DNA from: Ktedonobacterales bacterium
GTDB lineage: Bacteria; Chloroflexota; Ktedonobacteria; Ktedonobacterales; DATBGS01
Direction of reading: 5' to 3'
NCBI GenBank assembly: GCA_036557285.1
Contig: DATBHW010000081.1
Span: 50,356 to 114,355, forward strand
Length of the DNA: 64,000 nt
This document shows positions 10,104 through 18,605 of this stretch, in pieces. Under the pieces are notes generated by a model, which worked only from the letters and a program-made list of their open reading frames with translations, had not been told where the DNA came from and made no database searches. A program made the position numbers and the translations under genes. How positions within the stretch are numbered: position 1 is the first letter of the stretch; each line of letters begins with the position of its first letter.

Positions 10104-10221
10104 AGGGCAGATTTTCCTGGGTCAGCATACGCTGACTCGTTTATCATACGTGGTCTATGTATCAACAGCACATGCCATTGAAACCTGAAGCCCTCGATGG
10201 CATGGCGCAGGGGTGAGGAAT

Positions 10222-11454
10222 ATGGCGCGAATTGCTGGACAATTCGGGGGCGGCGGAGCGATGCAGGGAGGCGGGGGCAACCCGGTGATGCGGGCGCGGC
10301 AGGCCCTTGGTGAAGGCCGATTTGATGAAGCCGAGCGGCTCTCTCGTCGTCGGCTGGAGCGTAAGCCCGATGATTTTATGGCGCGGCTGGTGCTGGCGCA
10401 GGCGTTATTACAATTGCAGCAGGCAGATGAGGCGGCTGAGCACGCGCAGCGGGCGGCGGATGCCCAGCCAAACAACGCTGACGCGCAGTTGACGCTCGCT
10501 GCGGCGCTTTCTCAGACCCAAAACCGGGCGGCGCTGGTACGCGCGGAAGCGGCGGCGCGTAAGGCGTGCGCCTTAAGGCCGCGCGATGCGAAACCACGAG
10601 TGCAGCTTGCCGAGGTGGCGATGGCGCAGCGTCACATGAAAGAGGCGAAGGCGGCTGCCGATGAAGCGATCAAGCTGGACCCGCGTCTGGCGGAAGCCCA
10701 TCTGGTTCGCGGGCTAATCCTTTTGCAAGATGGCGACACCGAGGGCGCTGCGGAGGCTTCGCGCGCTGCTACCCGCGCGAAGCGAGACCTGGCCCCAGCC
10801 TATTTTACACTGGCGCTCTCGCTGAATAAGTTGAAACAGGCAGACGAGGCAGAGCAGGCGCTGGACAAAGCGCAAGAATTGAACGCGCCTATCCCTCCGG
10901 CTCAGTTGTATGGGCTGCGCGGCCAGATTTATCTGAAGCAGAACAGGTTTCGGCAATCGGCGGGCGCTTATGCGCTGGCACAGCGATCATCCGGGCGTCC
11001 AGGGTTTATCGCGTGGCCGCTGGGTGTAGTGATTACCTTTTTTAGTTTCTTCAGCAGGTTTGGCTCCTGGGGGCCGCCAGTGGCAATTGCGGTGGTGGCG
11101 CTGGCGATTCTCTTTGGCCTGAACGCTATCCCGGTAGCCGGACACTGGCTGGTGGCGGCAGTTCTGCTGGCGCTGGTCGGCTCGTTGATCTTTGGCTATG
11201 TGCGCGGCGTGCAATCGGGCGCGCTGGGCCTGGGGCGGTTCTTCAGCATCACCGGCGTGACGCTGATCAGCCTGATTATCGCGCTCGTTATGGGGGGCGC
11301 TGCGTTCCTGGCGGTCTTTATCCCGGCAGGCTCGTTGCAGGCGACAGGGTACCCTGACTGGGCAGTACCAGTCGGCCTGGCAGTGGGCGCGGCCTTTGGC
11401 TTGATTGCGGCGGGCCTTTCCGCGTGGCAGTTGCTCAAGATAGTTCGCTCCTAG
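10222..11454 (+). CDS. TPR-repeat membrane protein
   Basis: The first 250 residues are tandem tetratricopeptide-like helices (Ala-rich 34-residue units such as ARQALGEGRFDEAERLSRR and AHLVRGLILLQDGDTEGAA). About five hydrophobic helices follow (FITFF.. through FGLIAAGLSAWQLL). This is a scaffold-type protein; no catalytic motif is seen and its partner is unknown. I start at ATG 10222; a GTG three codons earlier (10213) is possible. It sits between nurA and the convergent Mre11-like gene, but its own promoter box and different domain type give no proof that it takes part in DNA repair. Confidence 0.8.
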   Translation: MARIAGQFGGGGAMQGGGGNPVMRARQALGEGRFDEAERLSRRRLERKPDDFMARLVLAQALLQLQQADEAAEHAQRAADAQPNNADAQLTLAAALSQTQNRAALVRAEAAARKACALRPRDAKPRVQLAEVAMAQRHMKEAKAAADEAIKLDPRLAEAHLVRGLILLQDGDTEGAAEASRAATRAKRDLAPAYFTLALSLNKLKQADEAEQALDKAQELNAPIPPAQLYGLRGQIYLKQNRFRQSAGAYALAQRSSGRPGFIAWPLGVVITFFSFFSRFGSWGPPVAIAVVALAILFGLNAIPVAGHWLVAAVLLALVGSLIFGYVRGVQSGALGLGRFFSITGVTLISLIIALVMGGAAFLAVFIPAGSLQATGYPDWAVPVGLAVGAAFGLIAAGLSAWQLLKIVRS

Positions 11455-11467
11455 CGAGGCGGCAGAA

Positions 11468-11524
11468 GGAGAAACGCAGGGGCGCTGGCTGAACACATCT
11501 CAGCCAGCGCCCCTGCGTTTCTCC
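11468..11524. terminator. Bidirectional hairpin between convergent genes
   Basis: Perfect inverted repeat: arms 11468-11492 and 11500-11524 (25 bp, no mismatch) with a 7-base loop. It sits between the stop of the TPR gene and that of the convergent sbcD-like gene. There is no long T-tract, only TTT in the distal arm. Confidence 0.75.
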
Positions 11525-11575
11525 GCTCTATCCCGCTGAACGCTGCACGCAACAACGATTCAACAGGATGTGGCA

Positions 11576-12907
11576 TCAGCCGCGCCGCAAGAGCCGGGCG
11601 CGCGCTTCGCGCAGCCGCGTGGCGATGGCGGCGGGGTCTTCGCCTTGCAGGGCCAGTTGCTTGAGTTCAGAGAGGGTATTGGCCCAATCGTTGGCGGCAG
11701 GAAGATAGCGGGCATCGCGTGAGAGGATGTCCTGAAAGATTTTGTGTTCAAGTTGATGCCAGGTATCCCGGTTGCGCCCATCCAGGCCCTCATCATCGGG
11801 GTCAAAATCCACATCACGAGTCAGATTATGGACGCGCCTGACGAGCGGATGAAAATGAGTTTCGATGATCTCTTCGAGGCGCGCCAACTCTAATGAGCCA
11901 GCATCAAAATCAAGGATGCCGAGCAGCATGACATGGACAACGGGTTCCAGGCCATTGTCTGCTATCTTCTCGGCCTCCTGGCGACAAAACTCCTCGAAAC
12001 GTTCTGCCAGCAGGTCAGGCTCACTGATACCATCAACACGGAAAGTGAAGCGCCAGAAGGGCCGCCGCTGATTAATCAGATGATGCGCCGTATGCTTCTG
12101 CCCTTCGGCTTCCTGGTCGCTCGCTGCTGCTCCCCCGGTGTCGATCTCGACATAGTAATAGCCGCGATCTTCCCAGGCGGCTTCTTCGGCGCTACAGGTC
12201 TCGATTGAGCCGGGGTTGTATATCCAGCCCGCGCGCTCGAAGGGCTTATGCACATGGCCCAGCGCCAGATAATCAACCAGACCATGCAGCGGCTCAAGCT
12301 GCGCCTGGGTGGGCAGGCCATGCAGTTGAGGCACAATGCCTTCGATGCCAGTATGCATCAGCACGGCGCGGTACTCGACACCTTGCTGGTCTTCATCGGC
12401 GCGGGCCTGTCTGAGACCAGCAGCGAGACCTTCAATGACGCGCGCTGTGCTGGCGCCAAACCAGGGCAGGCCATAGATGCGCAGGCGGCCATCGAGCAGA
12501 TCGATATACGCGCCGCGCAGGGTGCTGGCGTCCCAGGGCGCAAGCTGAGGCGCGCCATCGCGCATGACAGGGTTGAGCAGGGAGAGGAGGTTCTGCCAGG
12601 CCAGAAACTGGAGCCAGGACCGGCCATCCCGATAATAGGAGCGGTCATGGTTGCCCTCGATGGCAATGACGGGGATGCGCTGCTTTTTCAGCTTCTGAAG
12701 GCAATCGTATGCCTGTATCAAGGTCTGCGCGTCAATGGCGCGCTTGTTGAAAAGATCGCCCGCAATCAGAACCGCATCAACGTTGCGCCGTATGGCGTCA
12801 TCCAAAATATCCTGGAACGCCCTGGCAAAATCGTTGTAGCGAACTTTAGAGCCGTACTGGTCATAGCCGAGATGGACATCGGCCAGGTGAATAAAGCGTG
12901 CGCGCAT
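11576..12907 (-). CDS. sbcD: SbcD/Mre11-like DNA exonuclease subunit
   Basis: Calcineurin-like phosphoesterase of the Mre11/SbcD family, the nuclease partner of SbcC/Rad50. Metal-binding motifs appear in order: ADVHLG (Asp8, His10), AGDLFNKRA, EGNHDRSYY, LMHTG and LGHVHKPF. The C-terminal 180 residues form the capping and Rad50-binding region. The start ATG at 12907 has GGAGG about six bases upstream. It is on the opposite strand from the SbcC-like gene, unlike the usual sbcDC operon, so the two subunits must be matched from separate transcripts. Confidence 0.92.
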   Translation of the reverse strand: MRARFIHLADVHLGYDQYGSKVRYNDFARAFQDILDDAIRRNVDAVLIAGDLFNKRAIDAQTLIQAYDCLQKLKKQRIPVIAIEGNHDRSYYRDGRSWLQFLAWQNLLSLLNPVMRDGAPQLAPWDASTLRGAYIDLLDGRLRIYGLPWFGASTARVIEGLAAGLRQARADEDQQGVEYRAVLMHTGIEGIVPQLHGLPTQAQLEPLHGLVDYLALGHVHKPFERAGWIYNPGSIETCSAEEAAWEDRGYYYVEIDTGGAAASDQEAEGQKHTAHHLINQRRPFWRFTFRVDGISEPDLLAERFEEFCRQEAEKIADNGLEPVVHVMLLGILDFDAGSLELARLEEIIETHFHPLVRRVHNLTRDVDFDPDDEGLDGRNRDTWHQLEHKIFQDILSRDARYLPAANDWANTLSELKQLALQGEDPAAIATRLREARARLLRRG

Positions 12908-13004
12908 CGTTGCCTCCGCTGGCGACAGACCACCAATACCCGATACTACGTACTTCTGGCGCGGCTTTCAGAAAATGGAAATGGACCTGCGCGGCTTCAA
13001 GCGG

Positions 13005-13496
13005 CTAGAACTGGAAGCCGCCGGTCAGAGCAGCCCGCACAGCCGCTGCCGCCACGACAAGCGCGGCGAAAGCCAGCATAAGCAAATCGCGCCGGATGTG
13101 TTCTGGTTTGCCGCTGAGGTAGATCAGGGCCGCTGGAATAGCGAACAGCACGACCAGGCCATAGACATAATGCAACTGATCTGGTGGGCGATTGCCGATG
13201 AGAAAGAGCGCGGCCCCGATGATAGCCTGAAGGAGCGCCAGCCCCGCTGTGACTCGCAGCGCGCTGCTAAAGATCGGGTTAATCAGGGGCTGGCGTGGCT
13301 GCGCAGGTGTCTCGGTAGCTGCTGGCGTGTTGCCAGCAGCGTCCTGCTGCTCGCTGGCGCTTGCGCCCTCTGGAGCCGCTTTCTTCATGGCCTGATTGCG
13401 AGCGATGAACAGTGCCAGACCCCAGATGGTACAGATGGTTCCGGCAACAACCAGGGCGAAGAACATGGTGATGTGAAGATTTATTAAAAATTGCAT
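13005..13496 (-). CDS. Hypothetical membrane protein, four TM helices
   Basis: A 163-residue protein with a first helix at the N-terminus (MFFALVVAGTICTIWGLALF), a polar Ala/Glu/Pro-rich loop of about 45 residues, then three more helices. No family is recognised. GAGAGG precedes the start. It is followed by the sbcD-like gene on the same strand with about 100 bases between them. Confidence 0.7.
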   Translation of the reverse strand: MQFLINLHITMFFALVVAGTICTIWGLALFIARNQAMKKAAPEGASASEQQDAAGNTPAATETPAQPRQPLINPIFSSALRVTAGLALLQAIIGAALFLIGNRPPDQLHYVYGLVVLFAIPAALIYLSGKPEHIRRDLLMLAFAALVVAAAAVRAALTGGFQF

Positions 13497-13817
13497 AGAG
13501 CCTCTCTTTGGAGCGCGTTATTCAAGCCTGATCTCCTTGTATTGGCAGTACTTTTGCTGGCGTGGGGAGATCGCGTTGCCTATTGGTTCTGTAACTATAG
13601 CGCGAGAATGCGCCCAGGCGCAAGGGCTGCAAAGAGGTGGCTCCGCCAATAAATTAGACGCTGGCAGGCGTCACTACGAAAACGAGCGGCCACCTGTTCC
13701 TGCCCCCGTTCCTGGGGATAATCTGCTTGAGGTTGGTACAGACAAGAGGAGCAGGAGATGATATGATAGGAGCGGCCTTTTTCTTAGACGTATGAACTGA
13801 AAAAGGGGATGAAGAGT
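13497..13817. other. Intergenic spacer, divergent promoter region
   Basis: About 320 bases between divergent genes. A TATGAT box (13762-13767) lies 50 bases ahead of the protease-fold gene, without a clear -35. Nothing else is recognised. Confidence 0.4.
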
Positions 13818-15353
13818 ATGAATGGCATGCGCATGCTGAAGCGCGCCCAACGCCGGGAATGGTTCTGCCGAATTGCAGTTAGCTTACTGCTGGGCGTTGG
13901 GGCGAGTGTGCTGACGTTTGGGGCGACGGTTCAGGCGGCGAGTTTCGTCGGCAACGGACTCTGCACAGCGGCCAGGCGCGGGGTCGCTCTGGCGCTCCCG
14001 GCGGTGGTGCGGATTGCCACCACCTATCAGGCGCAGCTATTCTATACGACTGCTGATGGCACTGGCGTGACCTTTCCCCAGGGAGGCGGCACGTATACGC
14101 TTTCGACGACGGCTTCAGGGGCATTCATCTCGGCCAATGGGGATGTGTTGACTGCCAATAGCGCGGTGAACGAGTCCCAGAACGCGCTTGACCTGTTACT
14201 GGCCGCGCGCGCGGCGCCCGACATTGCGCAGGCGCTCAATGATTCTAATCCGAGCCAGACCGTGACAGCCGCCGATGTTCTCAATCAACTGCTCACCGAT
14301 TCTTTCATCTGGCGGCCCAGCATTGAGACACCTCGCTCAGTTCTCTACCTGAGCAGCCAGTACAGCGGCCCAACCGAGGCGAGTTCACCGCAAAACCTGC
14401 AAAGTTATCCGCTGACGATCCTGGCGCCAGGTTTGCCAAACCAGCAGGCCAATAACGACCTGGCACTTCTGCACGTTGATGGCTTGCGCGACCTGCCCAC
14501 GATTCCGCTGGGCGATTCAAGTCAGATCTTTCAGGGTGATACCTTGACGATCATAGGCTATCCTGACAGCGCGGACCTGCCGCAGTCTAATGGCTTAATT
14601 GACCCGAACAATTTCCTAACGGCTTCAGTGAAAACGGTCATGGTGAGCGCCTTCAAGACCGCTCAAGATAGTTCGCAGCTTGTTCTGGTGGATGGGAACG
14701 TAGAGCAGGGCAATGGCGGCGCCCCGGCGCTGAACGCGGATGGACAGCTAGTAGGGGTGGTGAGCTTTGCTGCTGGAAATAGTAACGGCAGCGGGCAGGC
14801 TGGCTTATTGCAAATGGGGAATGCAGCGAAGAGCATGGCGCAGCAGGCGAAAGTGAGTCTGGCCCAGGATGCGTTTGATGAGCGGTGGGCGGCTGCCTAT
14901 GATGCCTGCGCGAGCAGTGCGCCGGGCCACTGGCACGATGCCTATGCTCAATATACGCAGATCGCGCGTTTGTATCCCAATTTCAAGGGCGTCCAGCTCT
15001 ATGTCAATTATACGAAGGCGCAGGCAGCCCACGAGCCTGCTCCTGGCAAGCTGCCAGGCTGGGGGATCGCGCTGATCGTGGCGCTGATTCTGGCTTTTGC
15101 TGTTGCTGGGTTTATACTGCTCAGGCGGCGCAGTTTGCGGGGGAGAGGCGCTTACGCGGGTTATGGTCCAGGACTCAATAAGGGTGCACCCTATAGTACT
15201 ACTGACTATAGCATTGGAGCGCCGCCTTCAGGGCAGCAGTCGGGGCCTCCGGTGGCCTCAGAACAAATAGGCGTCACGGTTCCGGCAGGTGGCGATCTTT
15301 CGACGCCGCCCGATCCCGTGACGCCAGCAGCGCCCGATGCGCCGCCTGGCTGA
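13818..15353 (+). CDS. Membrane-anchored trypsin-like fold protein lacking catalytic His and Ser
   Basis: N-terminal TM or signal segment (IAVSLLLGVGASVLTFGATV), an exported domain of about 370 residues, a C-terminal TM helix (GIALIVALILAFAVAGFILL) and a Pro/Ser/Gly-rich tail. The exported domain follows the HtrA/trypsin-2 plan: SGAFISANGDVLT, NNDLALLHV (Asp motif kept), GDTLTIIGYP, and ADGQLVGVVSF. Where active enzymes have TNAHVV it reads TANSAV, and where they have GNSGGP it reads GNGGAP (about residues 298-303). I infer a pseudoprotease, perhaps a binding or sensing domain. The start at 13818 has AAGGGG nine bases upstream; an ATG at 13809 is the alternative. Confidence 0.75.
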   Translation: MNGMRMLKRAQRREWFCRIAVSLLLGVGASVLTFGATVQAASFVGNGLCTAARRGVALALPAVVRIATTYQAQLFYTTADGTGVTFPQGGGTYTLSTTASGAFISANGDVLTANSAVNESQNALDLLLAARAAPDIAQALNDSNPSQTVTAADVLNQLLTDSFIWRPSIETPRSVLYLSSQYSGPTEASSPQNLQSYPLTILAPGLPNQQANNDLALLHVDGLRDLPTIPLGDSSQIFQGDTLTIIGYPDSADLPQSNGLIDPNNFLTASVKTVMVSAFKTAQDSSQLVLVDGNVEQGNGGAPALNADGQLVGVVSFAAGNSNGSGQAGLLQMGNAAKSMAQQAKVSLAQDAFDERWAAAYDACASSAPGHWHDAYAQYTQIARLYPNFKGVQLYVNYTKAQAAHEPAPGKLPGWGIALIVALILAFAVAGFILLRRRSLRGRGAYAGYGPGLNKGAPYSTTDYSIGAPPSGQQSGPPVASEQIGVTVPAGGDLSTPPDPVTPAAPDAPPG

Positions 15354-15513
15354 GCGGCGCAACGCTGCCAGACGACTGACCTGTTCCGATGAGTACTATG
15401 GGGAGGCAGTGGAGCGATGCGATGATGTATAATTGGCGTGATTTGAATGCAAAGGGTTGTCTGGAGTAGATGTATTGCGTACAATGCTGTCCTTCATATA
15501 ACCAGGGAAATAC

Positions 15514-16491
15514 ATGAGCATTGATCGGCAAGAGTCTTTGCGAAATCTAGGAGCGATGGTCGCTAGAATTCGCGCCACAGGGGGAAATGGCCGTCTGGCG
15601 TTGCGCAATACAGTGCGAATAGGAACGCTTCATCTCTATTTTGAGCAAGGTCAACTGGTGCATCTTGCAGGGAGCCGCGCCAGCATTGATGATGCTCTGG
15701 TCGATCTGGCTGGCTGGAGCGAGGGACTGGTCCGCTTCGATGCGGGGGTGTTGTCTGAACGCCAGACAGTCACAGCCGCGCAGCAGGATTTTTTCCACCG
15801 TACCCTCCTGCTGTTGCAACAACGCGGTGTGGTGGAGGCAGTACCACGGTTCACCTCGCAGATGCCTGCCCAGCCAGCGCCGCCTGCTCCATTGCCCCCT
15901 CGTTCGCGGTCTTTGTCTCCAGCAACGCCAGCGCGATTGCCCGTGATACCAACTTTGCCCCTACGAGCGCCAGATCAGCTTGATCCGAGGATTGGTGCGC
16001 TGCTCTCGTTAGGGGAAATCCAGCGGCCTGCGTATAGGCCGCCGCCGCCTCAGCGGAATTTTTCTGGCCCCATGCCAGCAAGCCCGCTCCCTGGTCCGGT
16101 GGTACCGGGTACGGCAGAGGTGCTGCTTGCGGCCAGGCAATGGGAGATGCTGGTGGAGGTGGTGAACGCAATGCTGGAAAGTGTCGGACACCTTTTTGGT
16201 CAGCGGCAGGCGCAGAATATCCTCCAGCATGTCCTGACGGAGCGAAGTAGAGAGTCGGATGTGCTGGGATTGCTCCAGGTGGATCGACAGGGATGGCTGC
16301 GCGAGCTGCGGCAACACGAGATGCTGACACAGTCAGTGCCGCAGGTGGCGTCGGCATTCGTCTTGCTCATCACCGATTTCGAGCGGCGCTGCGCGGCATT
16401 GCTGGGCGAAGAGAAGGCCCGGCAAATGATTGCGCGGGCCTTGTACCCCTATCATGATAGTCTGGCCGAGATCGGCATTGCGCTGAATTAG
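15514..16491 (+). CDS. DUF4388/PATAN-domain protein
   Basis: The first 110 residues fit the PATAN/DUF4388 pattern seen in signalling proteins: GNGRLALRNTVRIGTLHLYF, then GQLVHLAGSRASIDDALVDL and GLVRFDAG. A Pro-rich linker (about 115-195) joins an alpha-helical C-terminal domain with no recognised family. PATAN domains are linked to response-regulator systems, and a stand-alone receiver protein lies 0.5 kb away on the other strand, but the link is inference. Its stop overlaps the convergent YtxH gene by four bases. Confidence 0.7.
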   Translation: MSIDRQESLRNLGAMVARIRATGGNGRLALRNTVRIGTLHLYFEQGQLVHLAGSRASIDDALVDLAGWSEGLVRFDAGVLSERQTVTAAQQDFFHRTLLLLQQRGVVEAVPRFTSQMPAQPAPPAPLPPRSRSLSPATPARLPVIPTLPLRAPDQLDPRIGALLSLGEIQRPAYRPPPPQRNFSGPMPASPLPGPVVPGTAEVLLAARQWEMLVEVVNAMLESVGHLFGQRQAQNILQHVLTERSRESDVLGLLQVDRQGWLRELRQHEMLTQSVPQVASAFVLLITDFERRCAALLGEEKARQMIARALYPYHDSLAEIGIALN

Positions 16492-16772
16492 TATTCGCCG
16501 GTCTTGGCGCGGTTGTAGCGGGCGCTCAGATCCTCTTTGGTCTGACTATAGACCTCGCGCCCGGCAGCCACCGCTTTGTTAAAGCGATCTCTTGCCTGAT
16601 CAGAGAGCTGGTCAATGGCGCCTTCAGTGCGCTTGCGCAGATCACCGCTTTGATCGAGAAGCAGGTTGCGCGTCTTTTCGCCTTCCTGCGGCGCGAACAG
16701 AATGGCAAGCGTTGCGCCAACCACAACCCCCAGCACCAGGCCAAGGAAGAAACCAGAACCGCGACGACTCAT
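16488..16772 (-). CDS. YtxH-domain protein, copy 1
   Basis: A 94-residue protein with one N-terminal glycine-rich helix (GFFLGLVLGVVVGATLAILFAPQEG), the hallmark FAP(Q/K)xGExTR of the YtxH/GvpP-like family, and an amphipathic helical tail. YtxH proteins are small membrane-associated proteins linked to general stress. The frame is open for 105 more codons upstream, but the ATG at 16772 begins the conserved domain and has AAGGA upstream. A second copy lies at 43495-43758. Confidence 0.85.
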   Translation of the reverse strand: MSRRGSGFFLGLVLGVVVGATLAILFAPQEGEKTRNLLLDQSGDLRKRTEGAIDQLSDQARDRFNKAVAAGREVYSQTKEDLSARYNRAKTGEY

Positions 16773-16998
16773 TAGTGATACATCCTTTCTGTTGATCTCC
16801 ATGCAATATGACGGTACGATACGCTGTTGGTGCGTTGTTGTATCCAATAAGCAAGAACACAACAAACGGCGTCGGCAAGGAGCGCTTCCCTGCCGACGTG
16901 GTATAGTCAACCAGTTCTCATCTGTAGCCTGCGCTGCGCTGCGGCGCGGATTCTTGGAGCGGTTTCTTAAGAAAGACGGGCCAGGCGGGCGGCTCTGC

Positions 16999-17397
16999 TC
17001 AACAGAGATCACCCGCGCCCAACACTTCCTGCACCAACCCCAGCAGCGCGTCCAGTTCAAATGGCTTTTGCAGGACTCGGACGCCATGATAGCGCGACGG
17101 GTCGCTGGCGATGAGCTGCGAAACCTCTTCGGCCTCCAGAACAGCGGCTGTGTAGACGATAACCGGGATGTCCGCGGTGGCGCGATCAGCCTTGAGATCG
17201 CGGAGTATATCCAGACCCGATGAGTCAGCCAGTTTCAGGTCCAGGATCACCAGATCGGGCAAGCTTTCCTTCACACGATCAAAGGCTCCTCGGCCTTCCT
17301 GAAGGATAGAAACCTGATAGTGTTCATCCTCCAGAATCATGCGCATCAAGCGCAGCAGATGAGCTTTGTCGTCAACCACCAGAATTCGTTTGGTCAC
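16999..17397 (-). CDS. Single-domain response regulator receiver
   Basis: A stand-alone CheY-like receiver of 132 residues. Conserved residues are the acidic pair in LVVDD, the phosphoacceptor Asp in LVILDLKLAD, Thr in VIVYTA and Lys in LQKPF. There is no output domain, so it must signal through a partner. The GTG at 17397 is chosen because it starts just before the domain and has GAGG seven bases upstream. No kinase is adjacent. Confidence 0.85.
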   Translation of the reverse strand: MTKRILVVDDKAHLLRLMRMILEDEHYQVSILQEGRGAFDRVKESLPDLVILDLKLADSSGLDILRDLKADRATADIPVIVYTAAVLEAEEVSQLIASDPSRYHGVRVLQKPFELDALLGLVQEVLGAGDLC

Positions 17398-17942
17398 AGG
17401 GTATCCTCTGCAATCAAGGCGCCTCACGTCATTGGTAGCTGCCCTACGGATGGGCGCGCTGGCCCGCTGTGGCCGTCTCCGGCAGAAATGATGCGAGCGC
17501 GACATGGAATCAGCGAGATAGCCCCACGGGCACTTGCTGCACGATGGGATTGCTTGCTCCGAGCTTCCGCATATAGTGTACCATGTCCTCAGGAAACTGG
17601 CAACAAGACCTCTCTTTCATAGTACGGATGGTTTCAGCAAACCGGCAAGAACCCTCTTGACTTTTTGCTAGATTCAGGTAAGATGAGCTTGTACGACGCT
17701 CCCGTTAAAAAACCGAACCGGGTGTGAGTTTCTTTTTACTGATGACGTATATTCTAGTAGTTGCCGTCTTGTCAGTAGAAGAGGATGAAGGCGTCTTCTT
17801 CGCTGTCGGGCAGGCATAGGACACTGAGACGAGATCTGCACCAGGTCGGATGCACACAAGGAGAAACCGGCAGGCATGGCGCCTGACCACCAGCGCGAGG
17901 CAATGGCGCCTGGCGTCCCGGCGAAATTCCACAAGGAGAGGC
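17398..17942. other. Intergenic region between divergent regulators
   Basis: 545 bases between the receiver gene and the sigma-factor gene. No protein-like frame, RNA gene or strong repeat is seen. It presumably holds both promoters; no convincing -35/-10 pair could be picked. Confidence 0.4.
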
Positions 17943-18605
17943 ATGGTGCAAGACGGTTGGTTGGATGAGCATAGACTCATTCAGGGGTTGCGCGCACGCA
18001 ATCAGCGCATTCTGGAAACCCTGATTGCACAGTATTCCCATGAGCTTTTTTATTTCATTCGCCTGGTTTTAGAAGGAGTGGGTTCGATACAGGATGCCGA
18101 AGAGTGTGTGAATGACCTCTTCGTCACTGTTTGGCAAGATTTCGACTCCTTCGACCAGGCACGGGGTTCGCTGCGTACCTGGCTCACCATGCGCGCCAAG
18201 TATATTGCCCTGGATCGGCGCCGCCATCTCATGCGGCGAAACCCGTCCGGGTCGCTGGTGATGAGTCAACTGACCGATCAAAGCGCCAGCCAGGATCTCC
18301 CTGGTTTCGATGATCTGAACACCGAGAGAGCCAGTATGAACCAGCGAATAGATACCAGTCTTGATACGCTGCTGGAGGAGCGCGAACGCCGCGATGAAGT
18401 GCGCCGCGCTCTGGAGCGTTTGCCGGATCTTGATCGCTTGCTGGTCTATTTACGGTATTTCCAGCTCGCCAGCTTCGACGAGATCGCGCTGCGCACGGGC
18501 TTGTCCAAGCACGCGGTAGATACGCGGCTGTGGCGTGTGCGCAAGAGCCTCCGAGAGGTTCTTCGGGAGCAGGTTCATGGTACCCGGCTCAAAACAACCA
18601 AATGA
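17943..18605 (+). CDS. ECF-type RNA polymerase sigma factor
   Basis: Region 2 is seen as LIAQYSHELFYFIRLVLE..DAEECVNDLFVTVWQDFDSF..GSLRTWLTMRAKYIALDRRR; region 4 as RRALERLPDLDRLLVYLRYFQLASFDEIALRTGLSKHAVDTRLWRVRKSL. The two are joined by a linker with no sigma-3 domain, which is the ECF plan. The start ATG at 17943 has AAGGAG just upstream. The next gene begins 29 bases before this stop and encodes a membrane protein, the common sigma/anti-sigma arrangement. Confidence 0.92.
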   Translation: MVQDGWLDEHRLIQGLRARNQRILETLIAQYSHELFYFIRLVLEGVGSIQDAEECVNDLFVTVWQDFDSFDQARGSLRTWLTMRAKYIALDRRRHLMRRNPSGSLVMSQLTDQSASQDLPGFDDLNTERASMNQRIDTSLDTLLEERERRDEVRRALERLPDLDRLLVYLRYFQLASFDEIALRTGLSKHAVDTRLWRVRKSLREVLREQVHGTRLKTTK

